DNA of 64,000 nucleotides from NCBI GenBank assembly GCA_019057385.1, contig JAHQJS010000007.1, positions 587,685 through 651,684 on the forward strand. The letters are read 5' to 3'. The position numbers were made by a program, and so were the translations under genes. The DNA is from Candidatus Borrarchaeum weybense. GTDB lineage: Archaea > Asgardarchaeota > Sifarchaeia > Borrarchaeales > Borrarchaeaceae. Of this stretch, positions 54,098 through 63,543 are shown one piece after another. The notes below the pieces were generated by a model that was not told the origin of the DNA, did not search any database, and saw only the letters and a program-made list of their open reading frames with translations. The number at the start of each line of letters is the position of its first letter. Positions within the stretch are counted from its first letter, which is position 1.

Positions 54098-54946
54098 CTA
54101 AGATATAACTTCTAAACTCATATTAAGTGATGTGTAGGAATGCGTAAGTACACCCATCGAAATTATGTCAACCCCAGTTTCAGCATATTCATCGAGATTT
54201 TCTAGCGTTATTCCTCCTGAAACTTCCAAAATGACATTCTTCCGAAATCCTTTCTTAATTAATAATTCAATAGCTTGCTTTACTTCCGAAACACTCATGT
54301 TATCTAGCATGACTATGTCGGCCCCAGCTTCAACGATCTTTACGATATCAGCAGGTGTAGTAATTTCAACCTCTATTTTCTTCGAAAAACTGGTCTTTTG
54401 TTTTGCAAGTCTAACAGCCTGTTCAACATCCCCAACCAAAGCAATATGATTGTCCTTAATGAGTATCAGATCATCCAGTCTGAACCGATGCGTATCACCG
54501 CCACCAATCTCAACAGCTTTCTTTTCAAAATAACTAAACCCAGGCGTTGTTTTTCTTGTAGAGGCAATTCTAATAGAGTTGTTCAATTTCCTTGCGATGT
54601 TAAGTGCCAAAGAAGTTAATGTAGCTATTCCACTCATCCTCATTAAGAAATTTAACAAGGTACGCTCACAGTTTAGAATAGATTGTGCTTGTCCTATAAA
54701 TGCTAGTAACGTATCTCCCCGGCCAATTTGTTCACCATCTTGTCGAATATAAAGAGGGTGTAAATCAAAGAGTTCTAAGATAACTTTTGCAATTTTGGCA
54801 CCGGCAAAGATGCCTTCCTCTTTTGTGGATACTTTCGCCTCCACTACCATATTTTCATTAATCAATGAGTTAGTGGTGATATCACCATAACCTAGATCAC
54901 TTTTCATTATCTCTTTTATGAAATCTCTCGTGAGAACTTCGTCCAT
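54098..54946 (-). CDS. nadC: nicotinate-nucleotide pyrophosphorylase
   Basis: About 282 residues from ATG 54946, chosen over 54955 because GGGAG is then nine bases upstream. It converts quinolinate and PRPP to nicotinate mononucleotide. Motifs are DLGYGDITTNSL, STRKTTPGFSYFEKKAVEIG, GGDTHRFRLDDLILIKDNH and EVEITTPADIVKIVEAGADI, with VSGGITLENLDEYAETGVD. It is the last gene of nadX-nadA-nadC. Confidence 0.96.
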   Translation of the reverse strand: MDEVLTRDFIKEIMKSDLGYGDITTNSLINENMVVEAKVSTKEEGIFAGAKIAKVILELFDLHPLYIRQDGEQIGRGDTLLAFIGQAQSILNCERTLLNFLMRMSGIATLTSLALNIARKLNNSIRIASTRKTTPGFSYFEKKAVEIGGGDTHRFRLDDLILIKDNHIALVGDVEQAVRLAKQKTSFSKKIEVEITTPADIVKIVEAGADIVMLDNMSVSEVKQAIELLIKKGFRKNVILEVSGGITLENLDEYAETGVDIISMGVLTHSYTSLNMSLEVIS

Positions 54947-55032
54947 CAAATGCATCTCCCTAATAGGCGCATTAAAAATTCGTTAAAAATTGAAAGGCCT
55001 TTAAATGTATTAAAGGCAAAAGTAAATTGCCA

Positions 55033-55950
55033 TTATGAAAGTTGGACCATTTTTTTGATTCCACTTCTAGCCCTTTCTGCAATTTCATCAGGAACCATAC
55101 AAACATAATTCTTCTTTACGAGCACATCTCTTATCTTTTCAAGCGTGATTTTTTTCATATTATGACAGATAGCATCATTGAGAGCTGGAATGAAGGTTTT
55201 TCCTGGAATTTCTCGTCTCATTCGTTCGACTAGGCCTATCTCCGTCCCTACGATGATAACATCAGACGATGTCTTTTTACTCCATTCGAGCATTTGTTGC
55301 GTGCTTCCTACATGATCTGCTATTTTTTGCACTTCTGGATCGCATTCGGGATGAACAACAAGTTCAGCATTAGGATATTTGGTTTTTAGGGAATGAAGTG
55401 TTGTAGGATCAAACATTTTATGGACATAACAGTATCCATGCTCAGGAATAGGAATAAGTTCAAGTCCAGAATCCACTTGACGAGCAACATGCCATCCAAG
55501 ATTCCAATCTGGACCAAAAACTACCTTATCAGTTCCAAGCCTTCTTACAATCGTATCTGCATTCGAAGAAGTGCACATCACATCAGCTTCAGCCTTAGCT
55601 TCAGCGAGTGTATTCACGTACAAGACCACCGGAACTCCTGGATGTTTCCGCTTTGCTTCGATTACTGTGTTCTTCGGGCATTGAGCAGCCATAGGACACC
55701 TCGAAGAGGGATCCGGAATTAATACCATCTTATCTGGACTTAAGATAGCTGCTGATTCTACCATAAAATCAACTCCACAAAATACAATAATATCTGCATC
55801 TGTTTCACTTTGAGCTTTTCTGCACAAGGCTAAAGAATCCCCTAAGTAATCCGCTACTTCTTGGACTTCTGGCCTTTGATAATTATGCACTAACAGAATT
55901 GCATTTTCTTTCTCTTTTAATTTTAGAATCTCTTCTTGAAGTTGTTTCAT
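55033..55950 (-). CDS. nadA: quinolinate synthase
   Basis: About 305 residues from ATG 55950 (GAGGTGA upstream; starts inside the nadX tail are not needed). It makes quinolinate from iminoaspartate and dihydroxyacetone phosphate with a [4Fe-4S] cluster. The three cluster Cys are seen in VFCGVDFM, the CTSSNAD region and HPECDPEVQ or NDAICHNM; NYQRPEVQEVADYLGDSLAL and PDPSSRCPMA are typical. It ends 87 bases before nadC. Confidence 0.96.
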   Translation of the reverse strand: MKQLQEEILKLKEKENAILLVHNYQRPEVQEVADYLGDSLALCRKAQSETDADIIVFCGVDFMVESAAILSPDKMVLIPDPSSRCPMAAQCPKNTVIEAKRKHPGVPVVLYVNTLAEAKAEADVMCTSSNADTIVRRLGTDKVVFGPDWNLGWHVARQVDSGLELIPIPEHGYCYVHKMFDPTTLHSLKTKYPNAELVVHPECDPEVQKIADHVGSTQQMLEWSKKTSSDVIIVGTEIGLVERMRREIPGKTFIPALNDAICHNMKKITLEKIRDVLVKKNYVCMVPDEIAERARSGIKKMVQLS

Positions 55951-55960
55951 AAATTCACCT

Positions 55961-56791
55961 CTATGCGCCAATACAAACATGTGTGGAGATATTTTTCAGA
56001 GTTCTAACCGCACTCAAAGCTGCAAGATAACTCGTTTTTGGATTCTCAGGACAAGGAATATTCTCAGATCTCGTTATAGCTTCACCAAAATCGCCTTTGA
56101 TATGTATTTCATGTATATTTTCTGCAATTGTCGGATCAGCAATGACCTTGACAATAGTTCTATCAGCACCAATGCCAGCTAAACTTAATATCATTGAAAC
56201 ATTGACAGATTTGGGAAAATTCTTGGCAGCATCTCTTGCAGTACCTTCGTAAAGAGTAATAGGTTCACTAAGTTCATTGAGTGAAATTTTGTTATCGAGA
56301 ACATACTTTGAGGTTTCTAATGTACGAACAGGTTTTCTGGTAATCAAATTAACAGAAGTCAGAGTGCCAATTGCAGCACTTTTAACACCATCAAGACCGA
56401 GTATTGCGCCAGAAGGAATATAGATCTTCCTATGATTCATATTAGCTAATTTTTGAATTTTTGAGAATAACAAATCGTCAGAGAAAGCTCCTACACTCAA
56501 TACCATTAAATCCTTTTTGAAACGAATAACTTCTACAGCATATTCTCTAACAGCCTCTTGTGATGCTGCTTCCACAACAAGAGTGACCTCCGGATCGTGA
56601 ATAAGTTCAGAAAAAGTATTGTATATTTTAAATGGAGTTTTGAGAATTTTAGCGAAATAATTGGCTTTTTCTTGTATTATATCAAAGACACCTACTATGC
56701 GAATACCTTCGCCAGCTGAACCCCTCTCTATAGATTGAGTTATTACTTGTCCAATAGCTCCACATCCAATTATTGCAACATTAAGACTCAT
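55961..56791 (-). CDS. nadX: L-aspartate dehydrogenase
   Basis: A 276-residue enzyme that supplies iminoaspartate to NadA, replacing NadB. The Rossmann motif is NVAIIGCGAIGQVITQ and the specific segment is PSGAILGLDGVKSAAIGTL; the later NVSMILSLAGIGADRTIVKV is part of the catalytic domain. The stop is ten bases from the nadA start. First gene of the nad operon, with the promoter region shared with the fusion regulator. Confidence 0.94.
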   Translation of the reverse strand: MSLNVAIIGCGAIGQVITQSIERGSAGEGIRIVGVFDIIQEKANYFAKILKTPFKIYNTFSELIHDPEVTLVVEAASQEAVREYAVEVIRFKKDLMVLSVGAFSDDLLFSKIQKLANMNHRKIYIPSGAILGLDGVKSAAIGTLTSVNLITRKPVRTLETSKYVLDNKISLNELSEPITLYEGTARDAAKNFPKSVNVSMILSLAGIGADRTIVKVIADPTIAENIHEIHIKGDFGEAITRSENIPCPENPKTSYLAALSAVRTLKNISTHVCIGA

Positions 56792-56920
56792 TGATGATCT
56801 CCCTTACATTCCCGTTAGTGATTAATCGGCTAAAATCGATGCTAAAATTGCAATCAGTTCGTTTGATTCATTTCGCAAACAACCATCTGAAGTAAAGGTG
56901 AGGAAATTTACTTAAAGACA

Positions 56921-56959
56921 TGTATATATATTTTATGGATAACTTAAAAATATATATCA
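56921..56959. promoter_or_regulatory. divergent TATA boxes/inverted repeat between nad operon and fusion regulator
   Basis: TGTATATATATTTTA and AAAAATATATATCA form imperfect inverted arms around a ten-base centre. Each arm is TATA-like. They lie in the 248-base gap between nadX and the wHTH-NMT1 gene. Confidence 0.45.
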
Positions 56960-57039
56960 AAAGAATAAAATTTAAAAAACTGAATAGTTATACTGTTATT
57001 TAAATAAATTAACTGATATAAAATATTGGAGTCAACCAG

Positions 57040-58176
57040 ATGGATCCCAATATCCATAACAAGCGTCAATACAAATCTGCAGGCAAAAGAGATGCTAAGA
57101 AAGAAATTCTAGACCTTTTAACTGCTGTAGGAGAAGAGGGCATTTTTCAAGCAGAACTCCCAACAAAACTCACCTTGTCAACTACTTATATCTCTATGCT
57201 TCTTAAAGAATTAGAAAAAGAGAGCAGAATTATAAAAAGAAAAGAAATCGGGAAAGTTAACCGAATATGGCTTTTTAATAACGCACCAAAAGAGGAATCT
57301 GTAAGAGAGCTAGATAAGAAAACACATCTTTATCCAGTTTACTTAGGATTTGTTCCTGCAGCAGAATATGCAGCCCTATTTTTTGCAGAAAAAACTATTT
57401 TTAAGAAATATAACATCAATTTAAAGCTAATTCAGTTTCAAAATGTCGAAGATGCTACCTTAGCTCTGGGTAAAGGCATCTTGGATCTGTGTGTGACGCC
57501 AGTTATCACGCAAATCGCGGTAGCGCTACGAACTGGCTCTTTAAAAATCATCGCTGGCGCTGGTCGAGAAGGCAGTGCTATTGTGATAAGAAATGATTTG
57601 TTTTGCAAAAGTATTTGCAATGTAGATGATTTGAAAGATAAAAGAATAGGCTCATCTAAACTATCTGCAATGGAAATGAATCTAAGAACGATTTTAGAAA
57701 ACAATGGACTAGATTCTTATGCAGACTGTAAAATAATCTTTTATAATTCGCCTGACGTCATGTATCATGCTCTTAAAACTGGAAAAATAGATGCGGTCTC
57801 TATCTGGGAGCCTTACATCACTAAATTAGAATTAGAAAACCTAGGTAAAGTCTTATTGTGGTACTCCGAATCTTTTCCTGAACTTCCATGTTGCACACTT
57901 GCGGCTAATGCTAATTTTCTGGAAGGTAATGCATGGTTGATTGACAAATTCATGAATGGGTATTTTGAAGCCTTCGAACAGATTGCCAAAAAGCGTGATA
58001 TGGCGATCCAATGCGTTGCAAATAAACTAAAAATAAATGATAGACTGGTTAGGAAGGGTTATGATCATTTCATTTATAGTCCATTTATCTCTGAAAAGGA
58101 TATTAATGCCGTCGTAAGATGTTATCGTTTACGATTAACTGACGAAAGAGAAATTCGAAAGATTTTAGCTTTCTAG
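57040..58176 (+). CDS. wHTH fused to NMT1/SsuA-like ligand-binding domain
   Basis: A 378-residue protein without signal peptide or membrane segment. Residues 18-90 are a winged helix (KKEILDLLTAVGEEGIFQAE, LSTTYISMLLKELEKESRI). Residues 98-345 look like a type-2 periplasmic-binding fold of the NMT1/THI5/SsuA type: LGFVPAAEYAALFFAEKTIF, GILDLCVTPVITQIAVALRT, DLKDKRIGSSKLSAMEMNL and GKIDAVSIWEPYI. A ligand-binding transcription factor is likely. It is divergent from nadX-nadA-nadC, so NAD-pathway control is the simplest hypothesis; the ligand may be a pyridine or pyrimidine compound. Confidence 0.8.
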   Translation: MDPNIHNKRQYKSAGKRDAKKEILDLLTAVGEEGIFQAELPTKLTLSTTYISMLLKELEKESRIIKRKEIGKVNRIWLFNNAPKEESVRELDKKTHLYPVYLGFVPAAEYAALFFAEKTIFKKYNINLKLIQFQNVEDATLALGKGILDLCVTPVITQIAVALRTGSLKIIAGAGREGSAIVIRNDLFCKSICNVDDLKDKRIGSSKLSAMEMNLRTILENNGLDSYADCKIIFYNSPDVMYHALKTGKIDAVSIWEPYITKLELENLGKVLLWYSESFPELPCCTLAANANFLEGNAWLIDKFMNGYFEAFEQIAKKRDMAIQCVANKLKINDRLVRKGYDHFIYSPFISEKDINAVVRCYRLRLTDEREIRKILAF

Positions 58177-58553
58177 ATCTTCTATAACCATCGAAAAACT
58201 TATTTCTTTTTAAAAACGATTCTAACTGAGATTTCTCAAGCCAGATTATGGACACTCCGTAATACATAATATATTATTATTACCGTTAGTTCTGCTCTTT
58301 TGACAAATTTAAGACACCAAAATGAAATCAGGATGTTATTTGAACATATGTTCTAAATTTCGTACGGAAAAAACTATTGACACTACAACAATTGGTTTTT
58401 GATTGGTATAATGGGTTTAGTTATTCCTATTTTCCGTTGTTTTTATATGTGAAATGCGCAAATAGTCATACTAAATTAATCGAATTAATAGGTATTTGAC
58501 AAAAAATCATCACGAAGTTGAGGAATCAAAAAAAAACAAAGGAAGTTCTTCCT
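58177..58553. other. intergenic, no gene seen
   Basis: 377 AT-rich bases with the leader of the MBL-fold gene. Nothing else was recognised. Confidence 0.4.
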
Positions 58554-59492
58554 ATGCAAAAATTGAAACTCCGAGAAGCAGACAAACTGGAAGTCACGAT
58601 TTTAGAGGATAATTATACAGATCTTCTCTTGCTTCAGAGCACAGATGTACTCAAACGACCTCGAATTCCACCTCCGAATTCACTTCTAGCCGCACATGGT
58701 TTGTCATGTCTCATCAAAGTCTATGCGGATTCGGAGATACATACCGTTTTAATGGACGCAGGCATATCAGAAACTAGTCTCCTCCACAATATGGCCATTT
58801 TAGGTATAGATCCAACAAAAATTGAGGCCATAGTTTTAAGTCATGGTCATTTTGACCATTTTGGAGGTCTGGTGGGAGTTCTAAAGAGGACTAAGCAGGA
58901 AATACCGCTTGTTCTTCATCCAGAGGCTTTCCTCCAGCGCCGTCTTAATATCCCCCGTAGAGAAAAACCGGTGAACATGCCAACATTAAGCGAACAAACT
59001 TTGAAGGAGGCTGGAGCATCACTTAACAAATCGAAGAAACCTTCCACAGTAGCATCAGATCTTATCTTAATATCGGGAGAAGTGGAACGAGTGACGGATT
59101 TTGAGAAAGGTTTTCCTTGGGCTGAAGCGAAAATTGAAGATAGCTGGATTGTAGACCCTTTCAATGATGATCAAGGGATAGCAGTTAACATCAAGGATCG
59201 TGGACTGGTAGTTATCGGTGGGTGCTCTCACGCTGGAATCATAAATACAGTCAAGTATCTCAAGAAAATTTCTCAGACGGATAGTATTCATGCAGTTTTA
59301 GGCGGATTTCATCTTACAGGACCGGCGTTTGAGTCAGTCATTGCGCCAACGATTAAGGAAATGAAGAGTATAGGTCCTGATTTTGTAGTTCCTATGCATT
59401 GCACCGGATGGAAAGCTATCAACCAGTTCGCCAAGGAGATGCCTGGCGAATTCTTTCTTAATACTGTGGGAACAACTTATGTGTTTCAATAA
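58554..59492 (+). CDS. MBL-fold metallohydrolase (MJ0301-like)
   Basis: About 312 residues from ATG 58554 (GGAAG nine bases upstream). The metallo-beta-lactamase signature is LSHGHFDHFGG, with later metal ligands in GGCSHAGIINTV and the PMHCTGW loop; the N-terminal DAGISETSLLHN region is typical of the DHPPP-synthase-like subgroup, which includes a pterin-pathway enzyme in methanogens. The exact substrate cannot be told. It is transcribed alone. Confidence 0.85.
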   Translation: MQKLKLREADKLEVTILEDNYTDLLLLQSTDVLKRPRIPPPNSLLAAHGLSCLIKVYADSEIHTVLMDAGISETSLLHNMAILGIDPTKIEAIVLSHGHFDHFGGLVGVLKRTKQEIPLVLHPEAFLQRRLNIPRREKPVNMPTLSEQTLKEAGASLNKSKKPSTVASDLILISGEVERVTDFEKGFPWAEAKIEDSWIVDPFNDDQGIAVNIKDRGLVVIGGCSHAGIINTVKYLKKISQTDSIHAVLGGFHLTGPAFESVIAPTIKEMKSIGPDFVVPMHCTGWKAINQFAKEMPGEFFLNTVGTTYVFQ

Positions 59493-59560
59493 TTAAGGAG
59501 CTCTGTAACTTTCAACCATGAGATATAAGCTTTTTTATAGATTTGTTGGCGAGAAGACCA

Positions 59561-59574
59561 CCCAACAAGTTGGG
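59561..59574 (+). terminator. CCCAAC/GTTGGG hairpin
   Basis: A six-base perfect stem with a two-base loop, followed by Gs and a T-rich stretch, lies between the convergent MBL and DsbA-like genes. Confidence 0.45.
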
Positions 59575-59661
59575 GGGGATTTTAGCTTTGAAACAGCCTT
59601 ATCTCTTCATTTCTAGAAAAGCTATAATGAATTGAAGGCAGCGGATAACAATCACACTTTC

Positions 59662-60540
59662 TTAAGTTCTAATACTTAACAGCCAGAAATAACCATTCCC
59701 AGCTTTTTTTCTCACCACGCTACCCTCAGACTCAAGAATTTTCAACATCTCTTCGGCTTGTTGGCTCGTTAAATCGAAGGCTTCAGCTACTTCTTTGGTA
59801 GCCACTTTGTTATATTTATGAACGAAAACTAAAATGTTTTCACTGGTCGCTTCAGGCATCTTCTTGACTAACTCGTCTCCTGCCAGATCGTTAAAAATTC
59901 TTTCAAAAAATTCAAAGCTCCTATATCCGCTCAGAAGCACTCGTTTTCCCTGTCTGTTCGTAATGATAAAAGTTGGGTACGCTTTGCTACCTGAGGCTCT
60001 AAACTCCTCAAGATCTTCGTAAAAGGCCTGTTCAGCTGAGCTGTTTTCAAGAGCATTGATGAACTTCTCTGAATCTAAGCCTACTTTTTTTGCCAACTCA
60101 ACCTGTACCTCTCTCTTATGTATAAATCTACGTTCAGCTGATGCTGCTTCCCTCATTCTCCTTAGAAATCTATCGGCTAATTCTGGGTCCTGCATTTGCG
60201 CAGCCTTATAAGCTATGTTGGCGGGGTATGTGGAGTGGAATTCTCCTTGCAGATCTTGCCAAACTTGAACATCCACAGGCATGCCATGTCTCTCAGAAGC
60301 ATCTAACCAGTGTTGTGGAACCTGTTCTAACCACTGTGTTGTAATTTCTTCATCGAGGTCTTCAACGAGCCCACCTGCTTTGAAAAGTATCTTAACTTGG
60401 TCTCCGTAGACTTCTTTGATCTTCCTAAGGATAGGCTCAGTTCCCCAACACCACGTGCAGTAGGGATCCTGAAACTCTAGCAACTCAATAATATGGCGTG
60501 ACACGTGAATACCTTCGTTAGCATCTATAACGCAAGTCAA
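59662..60540 (-). CDS. DsbA-family thiol oxidoreductase with C-terminal winged helix
   Basis: A 292-residue protein. The thioredoxin-fold active site is DPYCTWCWG (Cys28, Cys31), a SpxH/FrnE-like type. The cis-Pro loop is in GSKAYPTFIITN. Residues from about 230 form a winged helix: YNKVATKEVAEAFDLTSQQA, MLKILESEGSVVRKK. No signal peptide is seen, so it acts in the cytosol. The fusion suggests a redox-responsive regulator or an adaptor, as for SpxH. Confidence 0.82.
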   Translation of the reverse strand: MTCVIDANEGIHVSRHIIELLEFQDPYCTWCWGTEPILRKIKEVYGDQVKILFKAGGLVEDLDEEITTQWLEQVPQHWLDASERHGMPVDVQVWQDLQGEFHSTYPANIAYKAAQMQDPELADRFLRRMREAASAERRFIHKREVQVELAKKVGLDSEKFINALENSSAEQAFYEDLEEFRASGSKAYPTFIITNRQGKRVLLSGYRSFEFFERIFNDLAGDELVKKMPEATSENILVFVHKYNKVATKEVAEAFDLTSQQAEEMLKILESEGSVVRKKAGNGYFWLLSIRT

Positions 60541-60905
60541 GGGTTCATAGTTTGAGCGATTATATTTCTATTGATAGAGGTGTGTTCTGGATGGGTGACT
60601 ACTCACAATTTTTTGGATGGAGCTTCTTACTTTGCCTAATTCAAATTGAGTTATTGCCTGTATACATATGGCCGCTGCTCGCATCAATCGTTAAAATATA
60701 TTCCAGAAAATTAAATAAAACTTTGATAAGTTTAGAGACTCCTTTACAGTTAGGAGGATTAACAGTTCCCGTTAATGTAGTTTAACTTCACATAACTTCA
60801 TACTTCTGAAGCTTTCAGACTGCGGGTACACTTTTATAGTTATATGTTGGTGTCTGCCTGCTTATAAAGATGGTGTGACATACTGCTTAGTGTAAGTGAC
60901 CTATT
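60541..60905. other. intergenic, left flank of the TnpB-related element
   Basis: About 365 bases. The open frame at 60552-60785 is hydrophobic but has no ribosome site or recognisable family. The last 100 bases (GC-richer, with a TTATAGTTATATG stretch) may be the left end of the transposon. Confidence 0.35.
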
Positions 60906-62192
60906 ATGGCTGCTATAACACTTTCTGGGGTTATCATCTCACTCGCAGACACACAGGCTCTGAAAGACCTTATGAGACGATTCAATACCGCTCGAAGGCG
61001 TGCCTTCTCTCTGAAACGCCAAGGTGTGCAGACCTGTACTATCGAAACCATCCTTCAGCAAGAAATCGGGCTTAATTCTCGCTATATTAAAGATGCGCAT
61101 TACTCCATAAAGAATTTGCCTTACAACACCACCTTTGGCGGGTTGAAGAACCAGCGGCTGCGTGAGAAAGGCACTATTACCAAGGAAGAATACAAGAAGC
61201 GCCGAAATGCGCTCCTGCTTTCTCACGGAGACCGTACCAAGCAGGGCAATCTCAATCTCAGACTCTATCTTGGCACAATGCAATTGCGCATCAATACCTG
61301 TCGCAACGATAAGGATAACAAGTGGATTTTTGCTAAGATATTCATCCCGCAAAAATATCTCGACAAATACGGTAGATATCTGGACGGGTCGCAGCCTTAC
61401 ACCGTACAAATTAAGCGGCGGAACTTTGATCAGGGTTATGACCTACGTATATCCATTAAACTACCTAGTGTGATACGGAAGGCCTCGCGAGCGATGACAC
61501 TAGACATAAATGCCGGGCACACCGATTTCGCAGTGATGAACAAGGACGATGGCAGGGTTATGTCGATAGGGAGGTTTAATCACTACGAAACACAGCACAC
61601 CAAGCAAGGAAAGCGTGAACATTTGTTGAATAAACTGGTGGAAAAGATCGGCAACCTTGCGAGACACTACGACGCCGAGGTGGTGGTCGGGCAACTCAAT
61701 ACGGGCAAGTTTTGGAGTTACAGCAAGAAAGCGACGAGAAAAATTCGCCAAATGCCGCAGTACAAGTTTCGACAGCTGTTGAAGCGGTTGGAATTGCAGG
61801 GTATAAAGGTGAATGAGAGGTCGGAGGCCTATACCAGCAAGTTAGGGGATGTGATCTCTCAAATAGTAGGTTATGACATCCACAAATGCGCGGCGATGAT
61901 GTTCGCCCTTAAGGTCATCAACTATGACTTATTCAAGCAGTTGAAGACATTTTTCTTCGGAGTTCCGTTATATGAGGCCTATGGAAGGCGGAGACGTGGA
62001 CGAAGGAGAAAAAGCGGGCTAACTGCCCCCATCCAGTACCGAATGTTTCTCAAAAGTATGAAATTCTGGATGGCGATGAAGTCCTCAATAATAGAGGATG
62101 GAGGCTACCTCCCGATTCCTGGTAGGGAGGGGTTGTCCTTGCTGGACAAATTAAAAGCGCCCTTCCCCTGTCTGACTATCAACATATGGTAA
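60906..62192 (+). CDS. TnpB-related IS200/IS605 protein without zinc ribbon
   Basis: A 428-residue protein of the TnpB-related accessory type. The N-terminal REC-like part has FNTARRRAFSLKRQGVQT and FGGLKNQRLREKGTITKEE. RuvC-I is MTLDINAGHTDFAVM (Asp200), RuvC-III YDIHKCAAMM (Asp324). In RuvC-II the expected Glu (as in VVxE-x-L) is Gly262 in EVVVGQLNTG. No zinc ribbon follows EAYTSKLGDV. GC content is above the neighbours, consistent with recent arrival. It may be a nuclease-dead guide-RNA protein or a decaying transposase gene. Confidence 0.75.
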   Translation: MAAITLSGVIISLADTQALKDLMRRFNTARRRAFSLKRQGVQTCTIETILQQEIGLNSRYIKDAHYSIKNLPYNTTFGGLKNQRLREKGTITKEEYKKRRNALLLSHGDRTKQGNLNLRLYLGTMQLRINTCRNDKDNKWIFAKIFIPQKYLDKYGRYLDGSQPYTVQIKRRNFDQGYDLRISIKLPSVIRKASRAMTLDINAGHTDFAVMNKDDGRVMSIGRFNHYETQHTKQGKREHLLNKLVEKIGNLARHYDAEVVVGQLNTGKFWSYSKKATRKIRQMPQYKFRQLLKRLELQGIKVNERSEAYTSKLGDVISQIVGYDIHKCAAMMFALKVINYDLFKQLKTFFFGVPLYEAYGRRRRGRRRKSGLTAPIQYRMFLKSMKFWMAMKSSIIEDGGYLPIPGREGLSLLDKLKAPFPCLTINIW

Positions 62193-62237
62193 CGTATATG
62201 AAGATATGGCAAGGTATCGTGACCAGGTGAACTTATT

Positions 62238-62330
62238 TTGCAGAGTACTGTCAAAAAATGGCTAGAATTTTAAGGATACGGATTTATACAACCAGACACA
62301 GGCGGAGAAGACGTTTTTATACACAATTGT
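62238..62330 (+). pseudogene. decayed cold-shock-protein gene
   Basis: TTG 62238 then QSTVKKWLEF, a TAA stop, GYGFIQPDTGGEDVFIHN. It is a clear copy of the intact gene at 62772 with a Lys-to-stop change and no C-terminal half. It lies 46 bases after the TnpB-related gene. Confidence 0.85.
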
Positions 62331-62771
62331 CTTTCGTCTATTAAAAAGATTTGGAACTTGCGATATTGTAACAATTAATGAATCTCAACCAGAATGTGAT
62401 CGTCAATTGGAAAGCTATAAGCCCCTACAACGTTTGCATAGGCTATCAGTTCAGCTTCTCATACATGAGGGAGATTTGTTTCAGATCAAACAAATAATTT
62501 TCTTCTTTTCAATTCTAAATATTTTGAAAGAAAAGAAAAGGAGAAAAGACGCACCACTTTTATTCCTTTGACTTTGTCCTACTTTCCTTTGGATCCCCAT
62601 CTTTCTGAGTTTCGCGTTAGGATTCTAGTTTCAAATAAGAACTAAAATTTCTCGTTACAACCAAAGGATTTAAAAGAGCTGCCTCGCATATGAACGAAAA
62701 AGAGTTTTTTTATTGACATTTTAGTTGACTTTTTTTGTTGATTTAGTTCGTTAAGTGGAGGTGAATTTGTT
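62331..62771. other. intergenic, between decayed and intact cold-shock genes
   Basis: About 440 bases without a gene, ending with the cold-shock gene leader and its GGAGGTG site. A long T/A-rich 5' leader is common for cold-shock genes. Confidence 0.35.
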
Positions 62772-62969
62772 TTGCAGGGTACTGTCAAAAAATGGCTAGA
62801 TTTCAAAGGATTCGGATTTATAAAACCAGATACAGGTGGAGATGACATTTTTATCCACAATTCAGAAATAAAAGGTGCACATGATCTGAAAGAAGGACAA
62901 AAAGTCGAATTCGACGTAGAAGACTCATATAAGGGTCCGAAAGCCACCAATCTCAGAATAATTGAGTGA
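62772..62969 (+). CDS. cold-shock-domain protein (CspA-like)
   Basis: A 65-residue single cold-shock domain starting at TTG 62772 (GGAGGTG at 62757-62763). The RNA-binding motifs are KGFGFIKPD (RNP1) and DIFIHNSEI (RNP2). It binds single-stranded nucleic acid as an RNA chaperone. CspA-type proteins occur in only some archaea. Confidence 0.93.
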   Translation: MQGTVKKWLDFKGFGFIKPDTGGDDIFIHNSEIKGAHDLKEGQKVEFDVEDSYKGPKATNLRIIE

Positions 62970-63543
62970 AGCTGGCTTTAAAAACATTGTAAAGCCTTCC
63001 GCAATGTGAATATGTCGAAGATTAATAGAATGGAAGGAAGGATATTCTGACGTTCATTTTTCTGAAAATTAATTCACATCGTACTAACCGCATTAATTGG
63101 TAGCTCTATTGAAGAGGTGCACACTGAGAAAGAGTATTTCTGTGCCAGTCGGTCCAGAAGGTTCCTTTTTCAGTTTCACCGGTTTCATAGAATACTTTAG
63201 TGCGGCCATTGTATTTTCTTTTTCTAATTCTTTTTTCCCTCAACTCAATTATACGAAATAAAGTGGATTTTAAATAGGATAAATTAGAACATATGTTCAA
63301 AGAAATTTGAAGCTCATTTGAGTATAGTGCATTTATCATTTACAGAGACGTAATAGTTTTACACGAGCTCTATTCCATGTATTTCCATTGAGCAATTGCG
63401 TAGTATAGGTTTGAATTCTAATGCTATAAGTTTAAATTGATTGTATGACACTATCAGATAACTTTGACTAAGGTAATAACTAAATGTTTTTAAAGACATG
63501 ATCAGCATTCCAGTTAGGCATTCCAATTTGGAGGTTAATGAAC
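62970..63543. other. intergenic, upstream of psmA
   Basis: About 570 bases. A leftward 77-codon frame (63106-63339) lacks a recognisable pattern. The region ends with the psmA leader, GGAGG at 63530-63534. Confidence 0.35.

Noticed and set aside
60552..60785. 77-codon rightward open frame with hydrophobic segments
   Set aside because: It overlaps the promoter side of the DsbA-like gene, has no ribosome site and no family match.
63106..63339. 77-codon leftward frame upstream of psmA
   Set aside because: No recognisable domain or ribosome site; kept only as a note.
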